Assembly (NCBI GenBank): GCA_028622995.1
Contig: JAJQJQ010000016.1
Location: 3,968,001 to 4,032,000, forward strand
Source: Panagrolaimus kolymaensis
Taxonomy: Eukaryota; Nematoda; Chromadorea; Rhabditida; Panagrolaimidae
DNA length: 64,000 nt
Direction of reading: 5' to 3'
Both the position numbers and the translations under genes were made by a program. Shown in pieces: positions 12,295 through 24,200 of this stretch; position 1 is the stretch's first letter; each line of letters opens with the position of its first letter. The notes under the pieces were generated by a model that ran no database searches, was not told the DNA's origin, and saw only the letters and a program-made list of their open reading frames with translations.

Positions 12295-14313
12295 GGACTC
12301 GCTTTCACACACAAAAAATAATTTTTTTTATGTGACGAAAAGGCTGGGCGGAGAATAGAAAATGTTAAAGGCAGAAATAAAAAATACACAGAGGCACAAA
12401 ATCAAGAAGAAACGATGAAAAAAAAGTAAAAAAAGGCGGATTTTTTTATGTACCACAAAAAATTTATTTGTGTTCAAACCACACAATTTTGTTATAGTCT
12501 GAAAAAGAAAAAAATTATTTTTGTTACAAAAGGCATAATTGTTTTTATAAATAAAAATCAAAAAATCGGTCTTAAATAAACACGATTAGAAGCGTGGATA
12601 AAAAAGGTGTGTCGGAAGGGCAGCAATGAAATAAAAATATATAATGAAAAAATGGGACAAAAATTTGGCTATAAATATAAATATCCATAAAAAGGATGGA
12701 GGAGCTCCGCCTTTGTATAAAAAGAGATCAAATTGCAACATTGCGATTACCGTATCATCACCTTCGACGAAAGAAAAGCAGCTTTTGCATTCAAAATATA
12801 TGTATATGAATAACAAAGTTAATTACTGTAAGAAATACAAAGTGGATTAAAATAAAACATGTATTACATAAAATGGGGGACATTAAAAATGTGCTGGTGT
12901 TTTCAAACAAGATAAAAAATAATTTCATTTGTAAAATTCAATAATAAAATTTGATTCTATATTTTCACGTTAAAAAGAAGCCTCAACAAAAAAGTTTATT
13001 CCACAATGAAAAAAGAAAGACAAAAAAATCAAATGTTAGATATGTATGTATTTACTGCTACTAAAAGTAAAAAAAAAAAGAAAATTACAAAATAGATGTG
13101 CAATGTCAATAGTTAAAACAAATACCTACAACTGACAAAAAAGATCGGGTAAAAAAACTTACATTGTCTTTTAAACCTTTGCTTTGTTGTCACGAAAAAA
13201 AGAAGTAAGGAAACAATACGTTCTTTGAAGAAGAAAAAAATCTGACAAAAAATTTGTCTAAAAAAATTTGACAAAAAAACTTTTGTTTATTTTTTTAACA
13301 AAAGCTTGCGTCGTTGCTTATAAATTGTAAGTGAAAGAAATTTAATAATGAAGAAAGCAGCTCTTTTATGAAAACACATATGATCTTAGAATAGTTAAAG
13401 TTAAAAGAAAATGAACTTATTTATATACAAAACTCAAAAGGAGGTAGTCGATGACATCAGCACATTAAAAATAGCTCAAATTCCATCGTCAAAAAGTTAA
13501 CTATTTTAAATGCAATCATGGCCCCTCCAAAACCAATGTAAATATTTTTGTTAAAACCTCCGCGTTTCTTTTAAACATACACACTGCTCTTACGTCGTTC
13601 TGCAAATCATTTTTATATACGTAACTTTTGTTTGCTACATGCATAACAACTCTTTCCCTCAAAAATTACGTACGTGTGTGTTTTGACTTAAAGAAAATTA
13701 AATCCAAGTAATGAGTCAAATTCTATTTTTGCAAAATATACATGCTGTCGCTATCTTCAGCGTCAAAATTACTTCGCAACGTAAATCTGATAATTTCAAT
13801 TTCGTGTTGAAAAGTGAAAGTTCTGATGCGGAGCTTTTTTGTTTTGTAACATTCATTTTTTCGGTTCACTATTTTTGTCATGTAATTTTTCTAAAAAATA
13901 TGGTAAGTTTACAGTTTTTTTCGTAATTAAAAAAAAGAATATTTAATTGACTAAGAAAGACTACATTCAATTTTTTACTTATTTTTAATTTATGTTTTAA
14001 AAGAGGCGCTTTTATTCAAAATAAACTTAAAACTTTAGTTGCGCGATTAATTGATCTTTCTTGTTTTATGTGAAGCTACTTTTTAAAACATCTTTAATTT
14101 TAGGAAGTCAAAAAAATATTTGCTAATCAAATTATGTGATTCATAAAAGGACTATCATGATGATCTTTAATATAAAAAATGAGTATGTACTTTGATAATA
14201 AGCTAATTGTCGGAAATTAATATAATCCTTCTAAGAAATAATTAATAAAAAAATTACTTTAAATAAAATAATAGTAATAGAGAAATAAAATTTAAAAAAG
14301 GAAGAAAACTTCT
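12295..14313. other. Upstream region of the receptor gene, non-coding
   Basis: AT-rich sequence with A/T runs and a few mixed-composition patches (about 12690-12790, 13440-13600). It is likely to hold the receptor promoter and perhaps untranslated first exons. I see no supportable gene. Confidence 0.45.
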
Positions 14314-14608
14314 ATAAAGAGCAGTGTTCTTCCTCGCCCCCATTTTCGCACGCACGCCCCTGCCCCGCCCCGCCCCGCCCCGGGGCGCGGGGCGGGGCAG
14401 GGGCGACTTTTGAAAAATGCCGGTGTGCGGTGCGGTGCGGGGGCGACAATTTGAAATTCTAATACAAAAAAAAATAAAAGGGCGCGCACGCCCTCGCCCC
14501 GCACCGCCCCGGGGCGCGGTGCGGGGCAGGGGCGAAGTTTCGAAAATTCCAGGGGCGCGGTGCGGTGCAGGGGCGACTTTTTGGGAAAGGAAGAACACTG
14601 ATAAAGAG
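14314..14608. mobile_element. GC-rich hAT-type MITE (non-autonomous DNA transposon)
   Basis: The element spans 14322-14600 (279 bp). It begins CAGTGTTCTTCCT and ends with the exact reverse complement. It is flanked by perfect 8-bp direct repeats ATAAAGAG at 14314-14321 and 14601-14608, the target duplication size of hAT elements. The interior is made of C- and G-rich palindromic blocks, strikingly unlike the AT-rich surroundings. It has no transposase, so it would depend on one supplied elsewhere. The Pro/Arg/Gly-rich open frames across it are artefacts of this composition. Confidence 0.9.
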
Positions 14609-15335
14609 TAAAATGACAAAAGTGTTTCCATTGGAGTTTTGAAAAAAATAATAAATGCTCCAATGAAAAGGGCGAGACTGGCCAGTTCATTCAAATGAGA
14701 ATGAATCGGGTAATGAATTTGTAAACAATGTGATTCATGGCCGATTTATTCTAAATCCCAATGCTAACAATTATTTGAACCCCTACCATCAATCATTTAT
14801 ATGACAAATAACACTTCGTACTATACCTTTGTTTTTGGTTGGTAAATTACAAAAAAAGTTTTTCATTAAACAAAAAAGCGGCTGCCCATATTTTGTTTGA
14901 AAACACGTACTTTTTAATCTCATACATAGCAACAATATGTTCGGTTGGAATTAAAGCTTAAAGGCACTCTATTTAATATCTTTTTTGTTTTTTATTTTTT
15001 ATTTTAAGTTTTTTCCCCACAAAAGCTTAACATTCATCTCTAAATTTGGCAGGGAAAAAAGCTGCTTTATCGGTCACTATCGGGTTTCATCCTAGTTCAA
15101 ATATGTTTTTATAAGTTGAGTTTATTTTTCTTAATCTGAGTTCTTTATGAAAAAAAAAACAATAATCAAAAGCAGCTTATCTCATCCTAGCCTATTTTTA
15201 TTTTGTAATTTTATAGCCTAAACAAACTCACATCACATTGTCAGTAATTTTTGTTGCATTATTTGGCTTAAAATGTTGAAATATTATTATTTATTTACAA
15301 ACAAACAAAAATTGTTTGTAACCCTCGGGTTCAAA
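14609..15335. other. AT-rich intergenic sequence
   Basis: No coding pattern, RNA gene or element seen between the MITE and the weak gene model at 15.3 kb. Confidence 0.4.
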
Positions 15336-15629
15336 ATGGAGAATTTTTCATATCTCAATAGCTTATTAGAAAAATGTGGCTCGAAAATTTACATAAATCA
15401 AAAATATCAAAGAAATTATCAAACAAAAGAACTTCCAATGTTGGAAGTCATCATGAAGGAAATAGGCTTTAAAAAATACTACCCATTGTGAGTATTTTTA
15501 TTTGAAGTAAATTCAACTCTCTTTAGAAAAACAATTGCTGCAAAATCTGTAAAAATTAATAACGATAAAATACGAAAGCATTGTATTTTACTAAAAAAAT
15601 TTCTTTATGTCTCAAAATATTTATTGTAA
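15336..15629 (+). CDS. Possible small two-exon gene, 84 residues, unknown
   Basis: Weak model. Exon 15336-15487 (start MENFSYLNSLLEKC) joins through a 39-bp GT-AG intron (GTGAGT to CTCTTTAG) to 15527-15629, which closes with TAA in frame. The first exon has fewer A/T runs than its surroundings. The product is Lys-rich, with no signal peptide or recognised domain. It could be a real small gene, a decayed fragment of something larger, or chance. Confidence 0.28.
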
Positions 15630-17086
15630 ACAAAACCATTCAGACTATTTTTTTTATTATGCTTTAATTATATTTACTTCTTTTTAAGTAAAATAGAAAG
15701 TAAAGACATAATTATAGTTTTTTACTCTCAAGTTTTACTTTTTATTATTTTGTCATGAAATTTTTGGGCAAGCTATAGCTGACTTTTAAATAATGATAAT
15801 AATATATATATATCAAAAGTATGTTTTACGCAAATGCAAAACGATTAAAAGAAATGTTTTTTGATGTTAAATGGTGAAAATATGTTTTACTCCTTTAAAA
15901 AAATAAAGATTGTTTCATGTGCTCTTTTTTCAGGCGTAATAGCCGCATATGCAAAAATACGAGCACTACGCTACAAAACTTTTTAAAAAACAGATAAACA
16001 AGCTTACACTTATTTTTGGGTTAATAATTTTATTTATTTAAAACTACAAGTTTTTGTCTGATGTTTAGTTGACATAAATTACTTGCACGTCGTATATTAC
16101 GCAAAAAAAATTATGTGCTTTAATCAAATCGTAAAAAAATTTTAAAGAGTTTTTTATTAATAAAATTTATTTCTATTTTCTCACTCAGCTATAATTTGTA
16201 GCTATTACGTAATTTTATTAAATGAAATTTTAGTTTCCTTAAACTTTTTTTTTTGAATAAGTTTTAATAGGATTTGGTGTTGTTGCAATTTGCAAGGCTC
16301 TTAAAAATTAGTTTTTTGTTACAAAAGTTAAGATTGCAAAAAATATTTCTCTTAGACTTTTTACGAAGAATTTTTTTTACTGAAGTTCAAAAAAATCAAA
16401 GTAAATTTCAAGTAAGCTTTAAAAATAGAAGTTAATTTAAAGTTTATTGTCAAATTACAAAGAATCTAAAAAAATCAAGAAAGTGATCGAAACTAAGCGA
16501 CGAGAAATTGTCGCTTATATTTTTATTGCAACATCGTAGCATTAATTTAATCACTATCATAATTTAACCGATTAAATACAAACATATTATTTTCCACTAA
16601 TGCCAATGCGCAAAATTTTTTTTTCTAAATACACTTCGATGGGTTTTAAGATACTGTAATGTTCATTTGTGTTTTCCTAATTCAGCTATAATATAAATTA
16701 TATGGGTTTTTTTTGGTAATAATTTGTGTTGTTTTAATGTTTTTTGTTGTTGTTTATTTTAAATTTAAAAGCTATCGTTATGTACGCTACTTTTATTGCA
16801 CAACCCTAAAATAGGTTGTTTATGTCTAAAGTTTTGTATGATTAAAACAATTTTTTGAGTGTCAGTACTCTGAGAAAGCACCCAACCCATTTTTTAATTC
16901 ATATATAAAACAAATACCATGAATAAAATTCGCAATACTTATTAGGCGGGGGATGCTCGTTTCAAAAAGACTTGTTTACAAAAGTATGAAAAATGCAATT
17001 TTAAAAAATACAAAACAATTTTCTAATTTTAGGCAAACAAAAATGTAGCATGCTTAAAGTGTTCACACGTATTATAAAAAACTAAA
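15630..17086. other. AT-rich intergenic sequence
   Basis: Long A and T runs on both strands. Nothing supportable. Confidence 0.4.
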
Positions 17087-17458
17087 ATGAAGAAAGAAAC
17101 AAATCAAAGTTATCGAAATAATAGGGAAGTGAAATCTATAACAAAAAAATCAGCACAGAAATATGGCTCAAGAATTTGCAAATCTGTAAATCATATTTTA
17201 TTAAGTTTAAAAAATACGATAAAATGTTTTGAGATTATGGAGGAAAAATCATCTAAAAGCCAACTCGATTGGGTAAGTTAAAGAGAGGTTTGAAAAAAAT
17301 TCAATGATGGAATCAATAAACCAAAACTTCAAGCGATTCAAACACTAATAAAAATCTCCCCGGTTTTTTATAATTGTATTAACAAAATAAGCACCACCAC
17401 TGTATTATATAAAGATTTTATTATTTTTTAGAAGCACCCCCACGTTATCTCAGCTTAA
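17087..17458 (+). CDS. Possible small two-exon gene, 70 residues, unknown
   Basis: Weak model. Exon 17087-17272 ends at a consensus GTAAGT donor and joins at 17432, after ATTTTTTAG, to a nine-codon exon ending TAA at 17458. A TTTTAG acceptor lies at 17027-17032 ahead of the ATG. The product is basic, with no signal peptide, membrane segment or recognised motif. Support rests on splice signals only. Confidence 0.25.
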
Positions 17459-20400
17459 TAATATTAAATGAACAGAAAAACAATTCTTGTCTGATGAAAG
17501 CAAATTCTTAAAAATCCATAAATTCCTTCTTATCTTTGAAGCTCATTTAAGAAAAGAAAAAAGTATAAACTTTAGGTTTTTTTGAAAATTATAAGCTAGC
17601 TGTTGATTGAATTAGAAATGGGATGGATGAGCTTCGAACATTTGTTTTCACAAAAACAAAAGAAAAAATCTCTGAAGATCGCTATTGAAAACCAAAACTC
17701 GCAAAAGTATTAAAAAAAATTTTTAAGAAAAAAATGTGTCAAACGAGAAGCATCTAAACAAAAAAGCATTTATTCAATTTCTAAGAAAAATGAATAATGT
17801 AAAATTCTGACACGCAATCGCAAAAAATAAAATATATACTGCGCAAAGTTTTTTGTTTTTCTCTTTTTTTGCGGTGGAAAATTTTTTTGTTGCCATTGTT
17901 AAAAAATATAAAAAGAAGCCTTGTATTTGCTTTTGTCCCATAGAACCAATAAAAAAAAGTAGTGGATACATAAAATGAAGATTTTTACCATGTTACATTA
18001 CTACCATATCCTCATCTTCTGTCTGCGAGCGACTATGGGTTATAAGTAAGCCTAAACCCCAAAAAGATTATATGCCTGGCAGCGTCAATGAATATTATTT
18101 GTTTGTTCCAAGAATTACATTGCTTTTTTTCGATAAAAATCCTAAAAAAAATCATATCAAAGGAAAATAACATTTCATTTCGATACATTTGAAAGTAAGT
18201 TTTGTTCAGTTCTTTCAAAATAAAAAAAAACAAAAGAAGATTTAAATGCTCTTCTAATTTCCTGTATACAAAGATTTACAGTAATTTTATGATACGAATA
18301 ATTTTCTTTGGGAATAAAGAAATGTGAAATAAAAGAAAAATTTGATCTTTTAAAAGAGATAATATGTACAAAAAGCTAAGGTTAATGTTTTTAACAACAA
18401 AAAAGATAGAAGAAAGAAAATGTTAGGGAGAAAAAAGATACACACACAATAAGACTCTTATACGGGATTACTGTTTTGGGCAAGCCTTGTGGCACGCAAG
18501 CAAACAAGCCAAATTATTATCATAGAAAGTAGTAGTAAAGATACAAAGTTATAAAGTTTCAATTTTTCATTTAAAATTTTAATATTGTCAAAGAAAAAAG
18601 AAAAATTAATAAAAGGAGGAAGAAATTAAACAAAAAGTTTTTTTTCGTCGTTCGCCGTCGCGCAGGTGTGTATAAAAAATTACGGTAAATGTCGCATAAT
18701 TGTTTTTTACTAATAACAATTTTTTGAAAAATAATAATATTTATTTTGCCCTCGTTTCACTCTTTTCCTCTATCTTTGTGTTTACGCGAGAATTAACAAT
18801 TAATTATTTGGAAAAAAAAGGTTATTGAATATTATGTATTGTGTTGTACAAGGAAATAGTAAGAAAGATAGAATCATTAAAAAATGACTCCTCTCAAAGG
18901 TGAAGAAATTTGGGCTAAAAATTTGAGCTCTTTGAATTTACTTGGAAGCCGGAAGGTTAAAACTAAAACAAGATTTTTAACTTAAGGTCCCTATAGCATT
19001 GTTAATAATCAACGAATGAAAAACCCCAAAAAATAATTCAGCTTTTCAACAGCAAAAACATGCTTAAAAGATTTATCCCGAACGCTTTACACAAAGAAAA
19101 ATAGTACGATTAAAACAAGCATGGATTTAACAATAATTCTGATTAGAGCAACAGAAAAAATAAAGCAAAATAAAAAAATTAGAATTGCAAAATGAGATCA
19201 AAGAGGAGGAGGAGGCGTGAAATGAATTCGTTTTTGAAATGATGTGAGGTGCAAAAACTATTGAAGAAAACAGTTTATTTTTATCAATTTCAAATTGGAA
19301 AAATCACTCAAGTTGCCCATTATTTTGTTTACAAAAATGATGTAATTGGAGCCAAAAACACTAGCCATATTAATCATCATTTCAAAATTTTACTTTTTTT
19401 TAAAGTAATTGACAATTCTATTTTTAAAACTTTATAAAAAGGGATAACACTTTTTTTTCCAAAATTTTATTAGCAAAATACTTTTTGGGCCTAAAATTGG
19501 TTACTGTAAAGATGGTTGACTAAAATTTTTTTTAAACGGACTGAAAAACAAAATAGAGAAAAGAAGTTAACTATACAAAAAAGTTGCTCAAAAAAATGTG
19601 CTCAAAAAAGATAGTTGACGCCAGTTAGAGTAAATGATAACAACGCAGGCGAACCGAAAAACTCAGTGAATTTTGCCTAAAAAAATAAAACTTTTATTTG
19701 TACAAAAATTTTTTTACTGTCAGTGAGTGTGTGATAATACATGGAAATGGAAGAGAGCAAAAAAAAAAAGAAAAGATGGCTGCTACGATGTATTTTAAAC
19801 ACGTGAAAGATGTGACATTTTTAATCTTTTCTATGACTGACACATACTGTTAAGATGTTTTGTTTGATGAAATTTGCAAAACTAAGAGCTTGAAAATTAT
19901 AGAAAAAAGAAACAAGTGAAATATCGCTGATTGAAAGATGGAAATGATTCGATAAATCCTTATTTTTTCTCGCTTCAAATCTGGTCATTAATAAAAGGTA
20001 GCCCATTGCATGTTTTTGAATGGCCCAAATTTTAGTGTGTTTCAAAGGCCACCGAAGAGGCCATTTTTTAGTAATGTTCATCCAATCTTAGCTTAGAGTC
20101 ATATTTTTAAAATATTTTTGTTGTTTTTAGAAAAAGATAGTGTCAGAACAACAAATATGTTTAAAGCGATTTAAAAAAAATGAATATCTGCAAAGCTTTA
20201 TCCAAGCTTTTTCTAATTTTTGTTCTACGAATATCTCGTGATTTCTATCTCACATTTCCTTGTTACTCACTAAATTCTTCTTATTTTCAGCTTTTACCTG
20301 TAATCATATGCATAAAGATGTGGTTTTTAAAGGTATAATTTTTAGCTTCTCAAAAGTTTTAAACATTTCTAAATGTTATTGTTTAATGTTATTCTCATAA

Positions 20401-21099
20401 ATCATTCATCTTACATTCGATAGCTCTTTGTTAAGTATTTTCTTATAATCCATTTTTGGGCAAATCGAAAATTGAAGTTTTTTTCAACGAATAAATTTCA
20501 TAAACTTAATTTCATTTAAAAAAAAGTACATTGAATCACTTTTCTTTGAAAGCCGTGTGTTTTAATTTTTGGCTACAAATTATATTACCAATAAAAATGC
20601 TGTGGTTCAAAAACGTGCTCTCTTTGCGCAGACAAAAAAAATTATATGGTATTTAAAATAAAATTAAATAAAAACGTAATTTTTAAATTTCACCATACAT
20701 ACATATTGTTTCTTGGAAGAATTTTATTACTTCCTTAATTTTTCATATTTTTTAAAATTGAAAGTTTTTTTATTTTAAAAGTTCATCAAAACCGAGTAAA
20801 TTTTATATTATTTTATGCTAAAAAAGAACCGTTTTTCAGCATTTAAAAAATTAGGCATAATTTTAATTATCCCTTAGGGAAAAAATTTACATATAACAAT
20901 AAGAATAGGGCCATAATTAACTAATAAAAAAACAGCTGAAATATTTATTGTCTAAAAAAAGGCGACTACCGTGTGAGCAAAATTTCAACTTGTAAAAAAA
21001 TAAGCGATAATAAATAATAATCTTTTCATGCATATGTTTTTAGTAAATTTGGGTACACGTACGTACGTGTATGTAATTGCATCAAAGGTCAAAGTTACA
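17459..21099. other. AT-rich gene-poor sequence
   Basis: I see no gene. A 33-codon frame at 18884 (start MTPLKGEEIWAK) looks somewhat coding but cannot be tied to any other exon. Confidence 0.4.
21054..21071. repeat. 18-nt perfect palindrome next to the microsatellite
   Basis: The sequence tacacgtacgtacgtgta equals its own reverse complement. It lies about 30 bp left of the hexamer array. No function is inferred. Confidence 0.6.
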
Positions 21100-21212
21100 G
21101 TTAAAGTTAAAGTTAAAGTTAAAGTTAAAGTTAAAGTTAAAGTTAAAGTTAAAGTTAAAGTTAAAGTTAAAGTTAAAGTTAAAGTTAAAGTTAAAGTTAA
21201 AGTTAAAGTTAA
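21100..21212. repeat. Hexanucleotide microsatellite (GTTAAA)n
   Basis: About 19 uninterrupted copies of GTTAAA. Read in frame it gives Lys-Val repeats on plus and Thr-Leu repeats on minus, which explains the long open frames here. It is not the nematode telomere repeat TTAGGC. Confidence 0.95.
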
Positions 21213-24200
21213 TCCATCCAAACTTTTAATATTTGCATGCATAAAACGCTATAATATCAAATACTTAATGAGACAAGAGTGTAGTTCATTAGGAAGAAAT
21301 AATTAGCGTAACAATCACAGGATGGTTATATTATTATTTTTTTAGTTAACGTGTATCATCAATTGAAAGAGGACGAAATAACCTAAGAGATTTTTCCGCT
21401 TTGATTTTTATTTTTGCAATGATTATTATTACCGCTACTGCATGAACTACTATGTACTACAACATCTGACGCAGATTAAATGTTTACCATAAAAAATAAA
21501 TATATTTTTTTATTTGCACGTAAGCTATGAAGAAGAAAAAAGTAAAAAACGCTTTTATAAATTTTAATTAACAAATGCGCTGGAGAGCAAGCTTTGAGCT
21601 CAACTATATTTTACAAGCAATGAATATAGAAAGCCTTTTTTTGAACGCATTGATTTACTTTACTTTTCAAAATTTAAAAGTTAGTCTTAATTGTAACCGC
21701 TTCATTTAATTTTTATGCCGTAAATACTAAACTACTTTGATTTGCGTTGTTGCTTTTCTCCCTATAACTTATTTAGTTTTAGAATTTTTACTCAATATCA
21801 AAAAAAGCTTTGCAGATTGTATTTTTCATTAATATTACAAATTTTATAAGTAGCAATTTTTTGAATTTTAATTTCAAAATATTTTGCAACGTTCATCAAA
21901 CAAAAGAAAGTTTATTAGCTTTTTTTCTTTCATTCTTTTTTTTTCAGCATTTTTTTATAATCTTTTTTTATTATAAGAGACTGTTGTTGATACAGGCATC
22001 CACGATGAACATTAGGGGGAAAGGAATGAAGGCAAAAAATCGTTGGGTTATAATAAAACTATTGAATGAATTCATTTTTTGCTCTTCTCTCTAAAAAAAA
22101 TTGAAAAAAGAACATAAAATAGTACAGCTTTACCACAGAAAAAAATTTCTTTCCTTTTTCTATGATAAAAAAGACCAAAACTATGTCCTAATTTTTTTTT
22201 CTTCCATTAAGCTTTTTAATTTTTGATTTTCGAGTCAAAAACTAAATAAAATTTATGATGCCTCATCGATTTCTTTCCAAGCTGACGCCGATGGAAGGCA
22301 ACGTGTATCATCAAAACTTTGATACATGAAAATAAAATTTAGAAAAAAGTAAATGTAGTTTTGTCTTAAAGAAAGTGAAGCGAGATTTTGCGCTAAAATA
22401 ATTTTTTAGCGTAAGTAAATACTAACGTGCAAGATAAACATTTTGGTTTAAAAGCGAAGCATCAGCAGCAAAAATTATTTGAACATTTATTTCTCTTTCT
22501 TGCTAAAGATTCAACAGCAAATGCGAGATATGAAAAAAGAGAGAAAAGGAAAAAGATCATTTTGATCAGGAGAGAGCGCAAGTTCAAATTTATGGTCTTC
22601 AAGGAAATAAAACGCGAACAAAAACAAAACAAAAACACGAGAAAATGAAACTCAAAATAACTTGCGAGCCTACAAAAAAAAAACTCAAAAATAAAAAAAA
22701 CATTGAAGCTTTGCAAAACAACAACAAAAAAATTTTTTGAAAGCAACAAAAAAAGAAATCACAAAAAAAATGTATTTTTTATTCCTCTTTTAACGGAAAT
22801 TATTGGGAAAGTTATTATCAGAAAAAAATAAATTGGAAGGAAAAAAACATGCTATCAGTAAAAGAAGAGGTACAAAAAATATTTTCAAATAGGGTAAAAG
22901 CTTTATTGCCTTTTTCCTAAAAGAGAAATTTTTTAACTTAGATAAGCGTTAATGATGTTGAATGGATGCTAACTCGTGAAAATAAAATCAGAACTTTGAT
23001 TTTTTGCTCTTTTTTTTATAATAAAGGTAAAAAGCAACAATAAACGATTATTTGGGAAAAACTTTTTTTTTCAAAATAATCTTAAAATCATCTCAAATGT
23101 TAGGTTGCAAGCAGAATATGGGTGTTATCGAGGAAAAAAAAACGGTAAAATATTAGAAAAAGTATTGTCAGCTTATTTTTTATTAAGAAATTTTAGGCGT
23201 TATCGAAGCAAACAAAAAAAAAGATTTATAAACAAAAAAGTGTATAAATTTGGGGATTATTGGCAATATTGGAATTGTTATACATCGAATAATATTCAAA
23301 AAAACGATGATGCTTCGTGAAATTAAGATTTTGGATGAAACCGAATTTTATGAATTTTATTATAAATACATACTTTTTGTTTCTCAAATATATTAAAACA
23401 TTTTAAGGCCGCTAAAAAACTTTTCGATATTATATCTTGACCAACCCACAAAGCTACATCAGCTAATTTTTTTTGTATCGTATGTTCAACGCTTTAAGTA
23501 ATTTTGTCTTGAGCTTTTTTTAAAAGAAAATTCAAAAACTACGGAACAAAAAAATTAGCGTTTTGAGTTAGATGATCCCATTTTTTTTTCTTCATCATCT
23601 TTTCCTTTTGTAAATACTGTCAAAAAATTAAATAAGATGAAAAAAAGAAGAAAATGTTCTTTGCCCTTTCACGTTATTGAATTGTTTGTTGTCTACGTGC
23701 AAAAACTCTTCTTTGGTCGTTGTCTTCGTCGTCCTGATTTATCCCAATTTTTTCTTCTTCTTTTCACGGTAAAAAGTGCTGTTGCTTTTTATAAAAGATT
23801 TATAAAAGAAATGAAAAGAAAAGGAAAGAAAAAAGTGGAAAGACAAAAACGTAAGATAGATGTGTGAGGCGGCGACAGAGGTCGGCGGAGAACATAAAAA
23901 CCGTAGCATTTTTAGAGCGTTGCTGCTACTTTTAAAGATGAAAAAACGCGAACAAATTTAAATTATTTCATCTTCTTTTTCATTTTTTTCTCGCTTTGCT
24001 TTGCTTTATTTATTTTCTTTCTTTTTTCAAAAGGCGGTACTGCATCAGCCAGCCTTTCCTTTCCTTTGCGGTTGTTGTTTCTCTGATGGCCTCTCTACAT
24101 ATATTTATCTTTTTCGATGATGATGACCAAACTAAAAACAGTGGGCGAAAAATAAAAATGCAAATATTGTAAAGGAGAGGAGGCCAAAAAATGTGAACTA

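Noticed and set aside
14254..14694. Pro/Arg/Gly-rich open frames
   Set aside because: They arise from the GC-rich MITE read in several frames on both strands.
18884..18985. 33-codon frame starting MTPLKGEEIWAK
   Set aside because: Too short and without a convincing donor-acceptor pair; could be part of an unseen gene.
19821..20081. 86-codon minus-strand frame
   Set aside because: No splice partners, no recognisable domain, AT-run composition like its surroundings.
21100..21212. Telomere-like repeat
   Set aside because: The unit GTTAAA differs from nematode TTAGGC and lies inside the chromosome sequence.
20985..21306. Thr-Leu and Lys-Val repeat proteins
   Set aside because: Translation of the hexamer microsatellite on both strands.
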